Assembly (NCBI GenBank): GCA_034008185.1
Contig: CM067081.1
Coordinates: 7,005,821 to 7,069,820 of the forward strand
Direction: 5' to 3'
From: Gorsachius magnificus
Taxonomy: Eukaryota > Chordata > Aves > Pelecaniformes > Ardeidae
DNA length: 64,000 bases
The notes beneath the pieces were generated by a model. That model was not told where the DNA came from. It ran no database searches and was given only the letters and a program-made list of their open reading frames with translations. Positions 41,601-53,600 of this stretch are shown here, piece by piece. The position numbers and the translations under genes were made by a program. Every line of letters begins with the position of its first letter. Position 1 is the stretch's first letter.

Positions 41601-44600
41601 TTTACACCAGACTGCACTTCTTAATTTAGAATGCTATTGTGGCATGGCAGAAGCTGTCTGCTGGAGGAATTTGTTGCATCTTTTATGAAAGGCTTACTTA
41701 TAAATGCTTCTAACTTAGCTAAACACATCTGAATTAATATTCCTCCTATTTCTGAAGAGATTTCTCCATTTGGAGAGGTATATTTTGGTTAGTAAGTTAA
41801 ACTTCAAAAAATGCATCATATGTATGTGAGATACAGCATGTCAGTGAGACAAGAACTGTGTCTAAAAAAAAAAATTAACTTTTTGGGAGATTGTTTGAAA
41901 ACCATTCCATCCATCTTTGAGGCTAATTTTATGGACAAGTAAGTTCCTGGTTCAGATTTTTTAACTGAAATACCCTTCCAAACAGTTACGTTGTAGTTCA
42001 GTGCAGCTCTGATCATACATGTAGCACTTGTCTTTTTTTTTTTTTTTTTTCCCCCTCCTGAGGTGGTTTCTTACTTTCCATGTTCCATTTTTTATATAGC
42101 TGGTTTCTAAATTTTGCCACAGGTGTACTAAAACAGGTGCACAGAGTGCCTGGGGACAGAAACCTGTTCAGTGATAACCAAGTATCTACCAAACTGCCTC
42201 ATTTTATTGAGTCTTAACTTTCTTCCACAGTCTCAGTATAAATTATGAACAGATCTTTATCTTGGTCTGTGTCCTTAGAGTGACAGTTATCAGAATGTTT
42301 CCTTATTGTCACTGTCTTAACATAGAAACATTTCTGTAATGTCTTAATGTTTCCTTCAATACTTTTTTTTTCTATTCAGTTGTAAATGAGAGAATGTGTT
42401 GTGGAGTCGATATGAACACCTCCGTGAATGCATTGTGTAATTTTTTGGTAGTAATTTCTATCAGAGTATGAGAACTTGCATAAAAATACTGTTTTGCTTT
42501 TGAAAGTAATTCCCTTAGGAAGTGTTGTCTGTTTGATTTACATGGTCACTATGATGACATGAACAGTTCTTCGTAACACAGATTAACTATACAAAATCAG
42601 GCAAAAATATAATGAAGCTGTCTTGTGTTGATATAAGGCACTTTATTTAGAGTAAGGTTCTTTATCTTTAATTGATTAGGTAAGTAATAAGCTTCTGAAA
42701 CTTGTTTTTTAGGTTATGACATGTCAACATTTATCAGACGGTATAGTAGGTATCTGAATGAAAAGGCAGTTTCCTATAGACAAGTGGCTTTTGACTTCAC
42801 AAAAGTAAAAAGAGGGTAAGGACTGTATTTTGATTTGCTTATAATGAGGTTTTGGTTTATGTCCTGTAATTCAAGTGAAAATACCAAAGTTGGCTCCAAC
42901 TTAGTACAGACAGTAATGACTGCTTTTCTTAGTTGGGTATCTCCCATGGCACACAAAGGCTCAACTGCCCAGTTATATGTATTGCAAAAATATTTTACTT
43001 CAATTATTGTAATTTTACTTCTTTATGCATTAACTATTAAATATAGAGAAATTAAAACCGGTATGCATCAAAGTATGTATCAAAAAAGTAGACGTTTGGA
43101 CAAATCTTCCAGGATAGATCAGAGTTACTTTGTCTTGCATGTAGTATAGGGGACTATGTGATTTACTTGTTTCTAGCTCTGGAAAGTTTAAATGACAGCT
43201 GTTTTGTGAAACACCTTGCAGTCCTTCCTGGTGTTTCTCTGTTCTTGTCCCCAAATGTCTGTATGAAATTTACTACCTTTGGAAAGGTGCAGTTCATACT
43301 TTTAACAGACCATTGCTACTCAGAAGAGTTTATCCACAGGAATTAAAATTTTCCCTGGAAAGTGAGCTCCTTTAGAGAAATCAGTTGTTTGAGACTAGGT
43401 ACCTGTTTACGTCTAAAATAACACAGTGCAGAGCACCAGTAGTTGGGTAAATTGCATGTTAAAGTGAATGATGGAATTAATCTGGAGATCTCCTTCATTG
43501 GGAAGGCTGGAGAGGATGTACTGGTCATGGTTGAAAGTCTTTCCACCTTTGTCTGTTATCTCTGTACGAAGTGCTTTTTATGAAGTTTAAAACCATAATT
43601 TTAGTTTTACATTTGGGCATCCTTTATCATCCATACACAGGATAATTTATCCTGATGCTTAGAAGTTAATTCTTAACTAACCCACAAAAATCTCAACCTA
43701 AAATTGTTAAATGAGTTAGCTGCAGTGTGCAGTTAAATGAGTGGGCTGCGTAATGACATATTCATTAGTGTTACAAAGCCATTTGAAATTGGCCTGAGAA
43801 GACCGTCCAAATCCCTTATCTCCTTGCTAATACCGTGCAGTCCATTTTGTTTTGAAATGTGATGGTAAAGTAAAAGGGGAATTCTTGGGCTCCTTTCACT
43901 GTTTCTGCCCTTAGAGATGGTTGGAGTCCCAACAACATAAAACACTTAGCCTTTTCTGCATATAGGATATATGTGTGGTCAGGCAGCTGCAGATACACTA
44001 GTGTGCTACACAGTTGCTTTGTAATCAGGTGTTTTTAGGCCTACTGAGGTGAATTATTTAGCCCACAGCATGTGCCTGCAGGTCCTTCTGTGAGCCAGCA
44101 GAAATCTACCTTCTCCACACCTCTTTTTTTTCTTTTTTTTTTTTTTTTTCCCCCTCCCCTCAGGAACTCTGCTCCCATGCATGCATGTTCATTGCAGTTG
44201 CTGTTGGTTGTTAGAGGGGAGTATATGACACAAGTAGAAAGCTGGAAGCAGTGTGCTCCCCACTGCTTTCCAGCCTGGAGAACAACCACTGCCTTTTCTG
44301 TGCAGATGAGCTGAAAGATTTGCACTTGCAGGAACCATTTGGTTTGCTGCATGCATGCTGATGCAACTGTGAGGCTGTCTGATTTGTCTCAGAAAAAGTT
44401 GTTTCTTGTCACTGAGGTGATTTAATCTCTTCCTAGCTTGTTGCTTTTCTTGGGTATTTTTTGTCTCAGTCTAGTTAATATGGACAACTAACAACCAAGC
44501 AAATATCAGTAGCCAGTTATTAAAAGGAAGTGTCATGTAGTCTCTATAATATTTTGAAAAAGCTTGAAAAACATATTGTGACATTCGTTTATTCTTTCTT

Positions 44601-47600
44601 ACTGCTTTTGGTTGAAAAGAAAATCATCCAAGCCGACATAACTAATAATCAGGTGATTGGAAAAATGCAAGCAAAAATTTGCTACGGAAATAACCTTCAG
44701 AGTCTTTTTGGTTACCTGATGTGTCATAGCTCTGCTATACTTCTGAGCACTATCAGTTTCATTTCCTCTGAATAAAAATTTATCTTGGACTCGTATTTTG
44801 GCCAAATGAAAGTTGCTACTTCTGTACACTGCAGTATTACAGTTGTATTGGCTAGACAGCATTCCTGAACATCAAAATGCCTGCTTCGAATGGCAATGAT
44901 TTAAATGTTTTCTCTGATGACCTATTTTATTTTCTATATTGTATTTCTCACTAACAATTGCCTGCAAAATTTGGGTGAAGAATTTTCTTTTGTTTTGCAC
45001 AACAGGGCTGATGGAGTGATGAGAACAATGAACACAGAAAAACTCCTAAAAACTGTACCAATTATACAAAATCAAATGGATGCACTTCTTGACTTCAATG
45101 TAAGTTTAGCAGCATGTGCGTGTTGGACGTACTATTGACTTTGTTGTACAAACCTGCACAAGCTTGTAAAATAGGTCTTGAACTTGGTTCATGTTATCTG
45201 AATAACTTAAAGAGCACAAATCTTTTTGTTCATTGAGATATCCCCAAGAAACCAGAAAAAGAAACTATGCTCACTGGAGAGAATGCTTTGTGCTAAATTA
45301 GTGTTGCTGATTGTGTACATTGTATAAGAATTGTTTGTTCATTTAAAAGTTGATTATTTCTGCCCTCTGTCTTTTAGTTACATTAGTTAACATTAACAGT
45401 AGTTAACAGAAATATCTGCCAAAACAATTTGATTTAATTCTGTGCTGAGTGATCCTGTGTTGATTTGCGCTGTGCTACTTTCCATTAATAGCCAGTGAGA
45501 TTGATTGGAAAGCACACCTTGGGATAGAGTAATGGAGTTTCAACTAGAAATTTTCCAATAAGGGATCAATTCAGTTAAATTAACTTTTTTCTGATCTTCC
45601 TAGGTCAATAGCAATGAACTTACAAATGGTGTAATTAATGCTGCCTTCATGCTTCTCTTCAAAGATGCCATTAGACTGTTCGCGGCATACAATGAAGGGA
45701 TTATTAACCTCTTGGGTAAATATAACTGTTTTCTGCAATGTTAAACTTTGGGGAGGGAGCTCAGTAAACAGTCGCAAAGAGCTGCTCTTTTTTGAGAAGT
45801 TGAAATAGTCTTACTGTACATCAGAATATTACTGTTATTTCTAAGTCAGATTTATTTCCAAGGTTTTTCTGTCCAATTGCATTTTCCATCGCATTGTTTA
45901 CAGGGATGGGTAAATTTCTGAAAGCAAAGCCAATTCAAGATTTTTCACTTTTTTTTCTTGCACTGCTTTGTTTTGGTGGTTTTTTTTCTGGAGGGGGGGT
46001 GTCATTGAACTGCGTGGCAAACCTGAATCATGATATTCATGGGTTTTTTCTTTAAGAAACAAGATGAAGTTAAAGAAACAAAACCTGGTTTTGTTTCTTT
46101 TTAAGTGGAATAAGTTATGGTCGGTTACAAATTTGCAGTCACAGCCTTTGTGATTGCTTGGCTATCAAATCTTTAATGTTGGTTGGCTTTAATGAATGGT
46201 TGGCTTATGTTTCTAGAGCATATCTTGTATTTTAAGGGGAATTATGAATTCAGGCTTCAGGCCCTTTCACTTACACTGGATATGCAGCGAAGTCTAAATT
46301 TGGAAAAGTTGAAAGTAATCTGTTTATTTGCTTGGTTTGGTTGTGTTCTGTGGTTTGGATCAAGATACCTGATTGCCATTAGTACCCAATGTTTGCAAAA
46401 TGGAAAGCAAAATCCAGAATTAGTCAGTAAAGGGCAGTCATGCTTCCAGTCTGAAGCCCTTGTCTACTTCTCTTCCCTCAGTAAAAAGAACTAGCATGCA
46501 GTTGCTTTTACTCATGTTTTGAGTGAAGCTTAATGTAGAAACAGACCTTGAAAATGCTATTTCAAGAAGGAGGGTGGAACCCTCTCACTTCCAGCACCGG
46601 TATTTTGTAATCAGTTGCACCTCATTGCAGACCACACTATAACAAGAGGCATCAGTCTGGCAGAGAATATCAAAATATTGCTTGATATGTGGCCGCTGCA
46701 ATAGAGCAGATGTTTGCCAGATTGCAAAATGGCTTTTTTTTTTTCCCCTTAAGAGGATGAATTTACATTTCTTTGGGTGACCTGTTCTTAAACTTGATTG
46801 TCCTCTTCAGGGTGGTTATGCTTTTGTGAGATCTAGAACCTGTGATCGTTAGCTCAAGTTCAACAGAGTTTTTGTCATTTAGTACAAGTTAGGCATAGTG
46901 ACTTCTGCAGTCTTGGTTTATATGCTTTTGCTTTGCATATCGTTTGCAGAATGCTTGATTTCATCTTTAATGCAAGTATTCTTACTGTTTATAGAAAAAT
47001 ACTTTGATATGAAAAAGAACCAGTGCAAAGAAGGCCTTGACATATATAAGAAGTTCCTCACTAGAATGACACGGATCTCAGAGTTCCTTAAAGTTGCAGA
47101 GGTAAACTTTAGTCAGCCAAATTTTGCCCTTTATTTGAAACCGCTTATAAAGTGCTCTTTTTTTCCTCATAAAGCAGATACTTCTTTCCAGCCTAATTGC
47201 AGTTCTGTCAAAGTTCATCTTGTCAGTCTCTACCCTGGTGATTGGTTCATTTGTAGTCAGTTTTTTTATACGTTCCTCAAAATACTTACTGTTTTATCTT
47301 AAGGGGGGTGTATAAATAAGCATTTTAAAATTTCTTCAGTGACATAATAATTGCAAGCTTTCTTTGAAGAAGAGCCTTGCTTTAAACAAATAAAGGAACT
47401 TCATGGTGATCTGCTGCTTTCTGTGATTCTGTCTGTATTCTGGTTTGAAACCCACAATTCTGCTGTAAGTTTTAGATGAAATAAAAGCTTCACAAATAAG
47501 GAATGAGACAAGTAGATGAGCATGTGATTATTTTTTTAAAGATGTCTTGGCTATAGGTGTGTTTATAGAGGAAAAAGCAGTTACTTTGCAAAATGTTTTG

Positions 47601-50600
47601 TTTGTGGATTTTTTTAATGTATTTAGTCTGTTTTCTTGTTTCTGAAGCATTGCTGAATTGATGTTCTAGTATTATTGAATTTCAGTTGTATTCCTGTTCC
47701 TGTTTATTTTTCCTTCATAATTCATATCTCTCTTAACAAAAAATTAAGCTGTGAAGCTTGGCTCACTGTCTGTTCTGACAGAATATCCCTATCAGAGATA
47801 CTGTGTTCAGCTATCTTCAGTTGTTAACACTATCAACTGAAATAGAGTATGTTAATCTTTCTATTGTAACAATATATATCCTGCTGCAGAACATCTTAAG
47901 TTTGATCTGCATTTTAGAAAACAGCTTCTTTACAAAATTTTGAATATGCTTTGTTGTAGCAAATAGATGTTCTATAATCAGTAGGTCTCAGAATTTACCA
48001 CATAAATTGTAGGATAGGCAAACTCCTCTAGCCTTAAAATTCTGAAACACTTGATTCTTACTCTGTTTTATTTCTAAGGTTGTATCTGTTAAAAGTATCT
48101 TTGTAACACAGCTACTTCAGGTGTGTATACATTTAACAGAAGAATTTATTATAATCAACCATTATAGAGTTCAGACCATGGAGATTTAAAATGTGTATGG
48201 ACACATGACTTCATCTTAATGTTGTCTGCTTTTTGAGCGCATCTCTGCCTTTAACAAAAGCAAACAGGTTCTAAAGCTCATTTGTTTCATTACAGCAAGT
48301 TGGAATTGACAGAGGAGACATACCAGATCTCTCACAGGTAGATAAACCTATTATGTGTTTGCCAGTACATGTCTGTTTTGGGGTTGCATAATGGGAAAAA
48401 CTTGGCATTATGACATTCACTTATGCTTTCTTGCGTACATTGTCACCAAGTTATTTCCAGGTTTGTGATTAAATCCAACCTCTGTTGGCCTGGCTTTTAT
48501 ATGCGGTGATCCTATTGTAAAATATTATGTAGTTCGTTTCTGCCATACTCTAATTGAGTTTTAAGACAACCTTATCTCTATCATGCTTGAAGACACATTT
48601 TATATCTGAATTCACATAATAAAACTTTTACATGATATTATGAACCTGTGGTTTTTAGCAAGCTTGCTGTTGGCTGTATGCCCATTTAAATCATTGTGAA
48701 GGCTTGCAGAGCACGCACAGAGCAATGACTTCAGGTACAATTTCCTTCTTGGTGTCTCTTGAAATACTGACTGCTTCTGATTGTCTGCTTGCTGTTTCCT
48801 AGCTGTTAATTTTAGTATCTCTTGACGTGTTTCAGTACTTACTGGTGAGTTGTCGTGACAGAGTAATGTAGTGAGGAGGGTAAATCACCTGATATTTTAA
48901 GTAATTAAATACGTACAGGATGCCAAGATGCGGTATAAGTATTCTGAGCTGTTGTACCAGTTGTCCCACAGTTACATTCTCTGAAAGTCTTTTAACTACT
49001 GAATTGCTTCACCTTAGATTCTTCAAACCTGTTCCTGAATGTGTCTCTTTGCAGGCACCGAGTAGCCTTCTTGATGCTTTGGAACAACATTTAGCTTCTC
49101 TAGAAGGGAAGAAAATCAAAGATTCCACAGCTGCAAGCAGGTGTTTATGCCCTTGTCCTTTTAAACAACTGTTGAATTAAATGTTAAATCCAATATTTTC
49201 AATTTCATTATAAACTAAGGTTTGTGTAGGCTGTTGAAGGTGTTGTGTTAGCAATGATAGAATAGCAAGTTCTGTCTCTTGCTGAGCACTTAAAGCTTCT
49301 TCTAGGTCAGCAGAGCTAGAATCTAAGGAGCTGCAAGCACTTCCTGTAGAATCCATTGTGTAGTAGTTATACTTTTAACATCTAATCTTGAACTTCCGAA
49401 GAGAACCAAATTTTTTTTAAAAAATTTTTTAATTTACTCTTCCATTAATATTTTTTTTGTCAAAAGCAAGGAAATGCTTCCAGAGTCCTTATATTAAGAA
49501 TGGACTTTTAAAGTAATTGGGGATTAAAGTCATAACGTATAGGGTAAAAGATATTCACCAATATTTGAGTGCTTGCTAAAACACAAAGTGCAATCTAGAG
49601 AAGTCCTCTAGGCAACTAACTCCGTTGTTTAAATTTTAAAAAGCTTAATACTGGGGAGGAAGACTTGCAAAATTAAATAGCATTTCTTCATTGCGTGTTC
49701 AAAAAATAAGTCAGTAATATTTTAGATGTTCCTTTTTTTATAGTAGTGACAATGTTAGGGCTTAGTGCCAATTTGTAGCTACTTTTGTTTGCTTTCTTTT
49801 GTAAGATTAGTTTGTTCTAAAAGTTAAGTATTTGTTTTAAATCTTTTTGCATGCTCTTAAATGTGATGTTAAATTGCAACATTTTCCCCTGGGATATACT
49901 AGTTGCATTGATAGTTTCTTAACTCAACCTGTTAAATCAGTAACAATTTGAATTGGAGCCCAGATTATTGGAGATTCCCATGTATCTACAAATAGTGCCA
50001 TCTTAGGCAAACAGGAAAAGAGCAAAGGCTTCAAACATTAATTCTGTGATGCAGTTTGGATGGCAAACATTTAAGGGGGAAAATGCAAAATCTAGTGTTA
50101 TGAGAGTAGAAAGCATGATTTCTAGTCATCTCACTTTTACAGTTCATATGGTCTATCTTATTTAAACTTACCATTTTGTATTGTACGGTGTAAGATATAG
50201 CCAATGTTACCAAGAGTTCAGGAGACTGGGTAGATACAAGCAAAGTGTTCTTTAGATGTTCCTATCACGTGCCACCTATTAACAGCCAGGTTTTCTCCTG
50301 TCCAATTACTGTAGGGCTACCACCCTTTCCAATGCAGTCTCTTCCCTTGCAAGCACTGGCCTGTCCCTCACAAAAGTTGATGAAAGGGAAAAACAAGCTG
50401 CGTTAGAGGAAGAGCAGGCTCGCTTAAAAGCTTTAAAGGTAGGCATACAGAATTTCTAATTGGAAACACTCTTCCTATGTTCTTGTTGATAGTATTACTA
50501 GGATTCTTAGAGGAGCAACGGGAGAAAACAAAGAGTTTGTAATACTGAACATGTACTGTTGGCAAAGTGTTGGAAGTAGAATCTTATGTACATATACCAT

Positions 50601-53600
50601 ACAGCTTGTGGAGGGTTTGTTAAAATAGTTTCTGAAGGATTTGTGGCACCGCTGACTCTTGTAATTATAAGTAGCTGACACTAGCATGTGGAATAAATAA
50701 AAAGAATTCTTTAGCTCTGCTTTACTTACCTCCAAAGTCACATACACAAATGTTGTTTCTGGATTTCATATGCCAGCTCACTTTCCCAACAGGAGCAACG
50801 TCTAAAAGAACTCGCAAAGAAACCTCATACCTCTTTAACAACTGCAGCTTCTCCTGTGTCGACTGCAGCAGGAAGCATAATGACTACACCAGCCATTGAT
50901 ATTTTTTCTACCCCTAGCTCTTCAAACAGGTATGCTTAATGGTGTTGCTTCACTGTGAGATGCAGTGCAGTTGGAGTTTCCTCTAAATTTCTGCTGCAGA
51001 GTGTGTATTGCAGAAGGTTGGTTGGGTGTAGAGTACCTTAGTGATGTTTTGGGTAAAGAAATTATGTTTTGGGTAAAGTTGATGGGAAAATAACCTATTG
51101 CTATAAATAATATAAAAGGTGTGGTTTTGTCGTCCAATTCAGAATAGTTTCTGATAAAAACCAACTGCTGACAGCCCTTGTAGCTGTTTTTAGTGGGTGA
51201 CCCAGACAGTTGGAAGTGTACAACACACATTTGTCCCCAGAGAACCTTACAAGTTAATTTGGGAAAAGTAAAATTAAAAATTCAGTCTGGGAAGTCATAA
51301 AGGTAATACTGAATTTAACGTTGCATTTCTAGATCTCTACCAAAAACATTTGTTACCACTTTACTGTTAGATTGTCCTGGTTTCAGCTGGGATGGAGTTA
51401 ATTAATCCACATCATAGATTTTCAGAAAAGGGAAAACCTGAAACAGAGTTTGAAAGAGAGAGGTAGGTTTTGCAGTCTTGAGTTGTATCTGGAACATTTC
51501 TGTCTGCAAGGACTTGTAAAGACAGTGCAAGAGTACTCACTGCATGCTAACCCTGATCTTTGACTAGCAGGAACTGTTGGTATAAGTGTGTGATCTTTCT
51601 GTAAAATACCTGTCAAATCAGGCAGTAGCAAAAGGTACAGTGCTTTTTTCAGTACAGAAGGAAGTTGCTCTCTGAAGGCATATTTTTGCTTTGGGTGTGA
51701 TCCTAAACCTAAAGGATTGCGTAGTTGTTCTGTTAGAGCTCACCTAAGAATCTACTTGTCTCCTTTAGCTTTTTGCTGTTCTTTAAAAGTAGTCAGCACT
51801 TTGACAGCCTTCTTTTCCCATTAGAAAGCTATTGTAGGAAATTACTTGACACCAAATATGAGGAAAATAGCTGAATCGCATACAAGAAGGTAGAGAATCT
51901 GTCAGTGTTGGTAACTGAAAGGCTTCCTTCAAAAAAGATTTTCTTTTAAATTGCTTTTTAGAGACCAAAATATTTGAAATGGGCGTATGCTTCGAAGTAG
52001 TGACTTTGACTATCTGATCTTGCTTCTTTAAGAGGTCTGAAACATAAAAACATCTGATAAAGCTTTAAACAGTCAGAAATGTTACATAGTGAAGACAAGA
52101 GCATTTTCTTCTAAAAAAAACCCAGACAAAAAAAACCCTAAAAAACCCCACTGCTGGTCTGCCTTCATGTTTAAACAGTTGCTGGCAGTATGATTGCTAT
52201 GAGCAAACAACAGATTTTACAGCAGGAGCTGCCATGAAGGGGATATGTTAGGTCCCAAGTTCAGTTGCTTGCAATTAGATGCAATGTGTCTGATTAATCC
52301 CTGTCATTAACTTGAATGAGCTTTACCTTGAAAATTATCTTGGTTCTGCTGCTCACATTACAGGGCTGTGCCAAACCATGCTGCTTTTTAATAGGAGCTG
52401 TAGTGACAAAATGTGATTTTGGTCACTGTTGAAATGAAGTAGTAAAAATTGAATGATACAAGTGATTGGGTCAGCAAAAGAATATACGGGGATCTAGGAT
52501 GTGGCTACTAGCCTTTAAACTCTTGTGCCAGTCTCATTTCGAAAGATGCTTGGATGCCACTGTGATTTAGCTTCTGTCCATAGTAGCAGCTGTACATGCA
52601 CATTTTGGTTCATTTTGTGTACTAAAAAGTTCTGGCTGAACACCAGTACTACACCAGTACTACTTTTTTTTTTTTTTTTTTTTTAGGACTCATTTAAAGT
52701 GTGAAATGAGCTTTCTGCAAGAGGATGAATTTTATTGTTCCTATTTGACTATTGAAATTATTGCAGCAATTGCATTTAAGACTTCACTCTCAAATTTAAA
52801 TGGGTTTTCATTCATGCGACTGATGTGTGACAGTGTTTGAAATTTCTTATATTTTGCTTTCCCCAAGGTTCTTTAATAGTCATAGATGTAAGCCGCTTTT
52901 TCAGCAGTGGTTGATAGTGGAAAAATACGAGTTGTGGAATTTAGATGTAACGTTTTGGTGGTGCAACCCGTTAGAGTTCACCAGGCTTTCTGATTTTGGC
53001 TTAGTTTTATCCATTGTGTAAGAACCAATTTGTGATAGAGCTTTATTTACACTCTTCACAGTTGCTAGCGTTTGCTTTGTATTAAAAACTGTGATGTGGT
53101 TCAGTTGTATTAATTTGTCGTTGTAGCACTTCAAAGCTGCCAAATGATCTGCTTGATTTGCAGCCAAGTTTTCATCCGTCTGTACATCCTATATCTGCTG
53201 CTCCACAAGTAGGAAGTACCTGGGGAGGTAAGCGTTCTGAATCGGATTAAGGTTCTAACGGCTATGGCCATGTTCCTATAAACATTTCCCCTAGTCTGTG
53301 GGTTGTTTCTTCCTTAAAAACCGAGATCTTGCAAAGGCAAGCTACAAGTAGATGAAGGGAGCAAAAAAAGTCAAATCTGGGTATGAATTAAAATAATGTA
53401 GCAGCATGTGGTGATGACAAAGAATTTTGATATTGGAGTTCTTAGTAGCAAGGTTACTTTAATTGTTGACCAGCTCTGTCAGTCTCATAACTGCTGTCTT
53501 AAGAGTCACGTAGCAAGCTACAGAAACTTAGCTGTGAGAAGTCAGTTCTGTGAAGATGTATGCCAGATAGCCCCGTGGGCATGCACAGGAACTTAAATAC

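Larger units (their letters stand above)
39226..45603 (+). other. PICALM: PICALM introns 2-5 and their contents
   Basis: Intron 2 is 39226-41418, intron 3 is 41495-42712, intron 4 is 42816-45005 and intron 5 is 45100-45603. All are AT-rich with GT-AG ends. T runs lie at 42033-42050 and 44133-44149. No transposon, RNA gene or additional exon was recognised. Confidence 0.85.
47102..50792 (+). other. PICALM: PICALM introns 7-10
   Basis: Intron 7 is 47102-48295, intron 8 is 48338-49054, intron 9 is 49141-50314 and intron 10 is 50439-50792. All are short and AT-rich with GT-AG ends. Nothing else was recognised in them. Confidence 0.85.
50930..53126 (+). other. PICALM: PICALM intron 11
   Basis: This 2.2-kb intron contains an LTR-like scrap (51373-51404), a 15-bp direct repeat with 20-bp period (51044-51078) and a 21-base T run (52664-52684). 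Confidence 0.85.
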
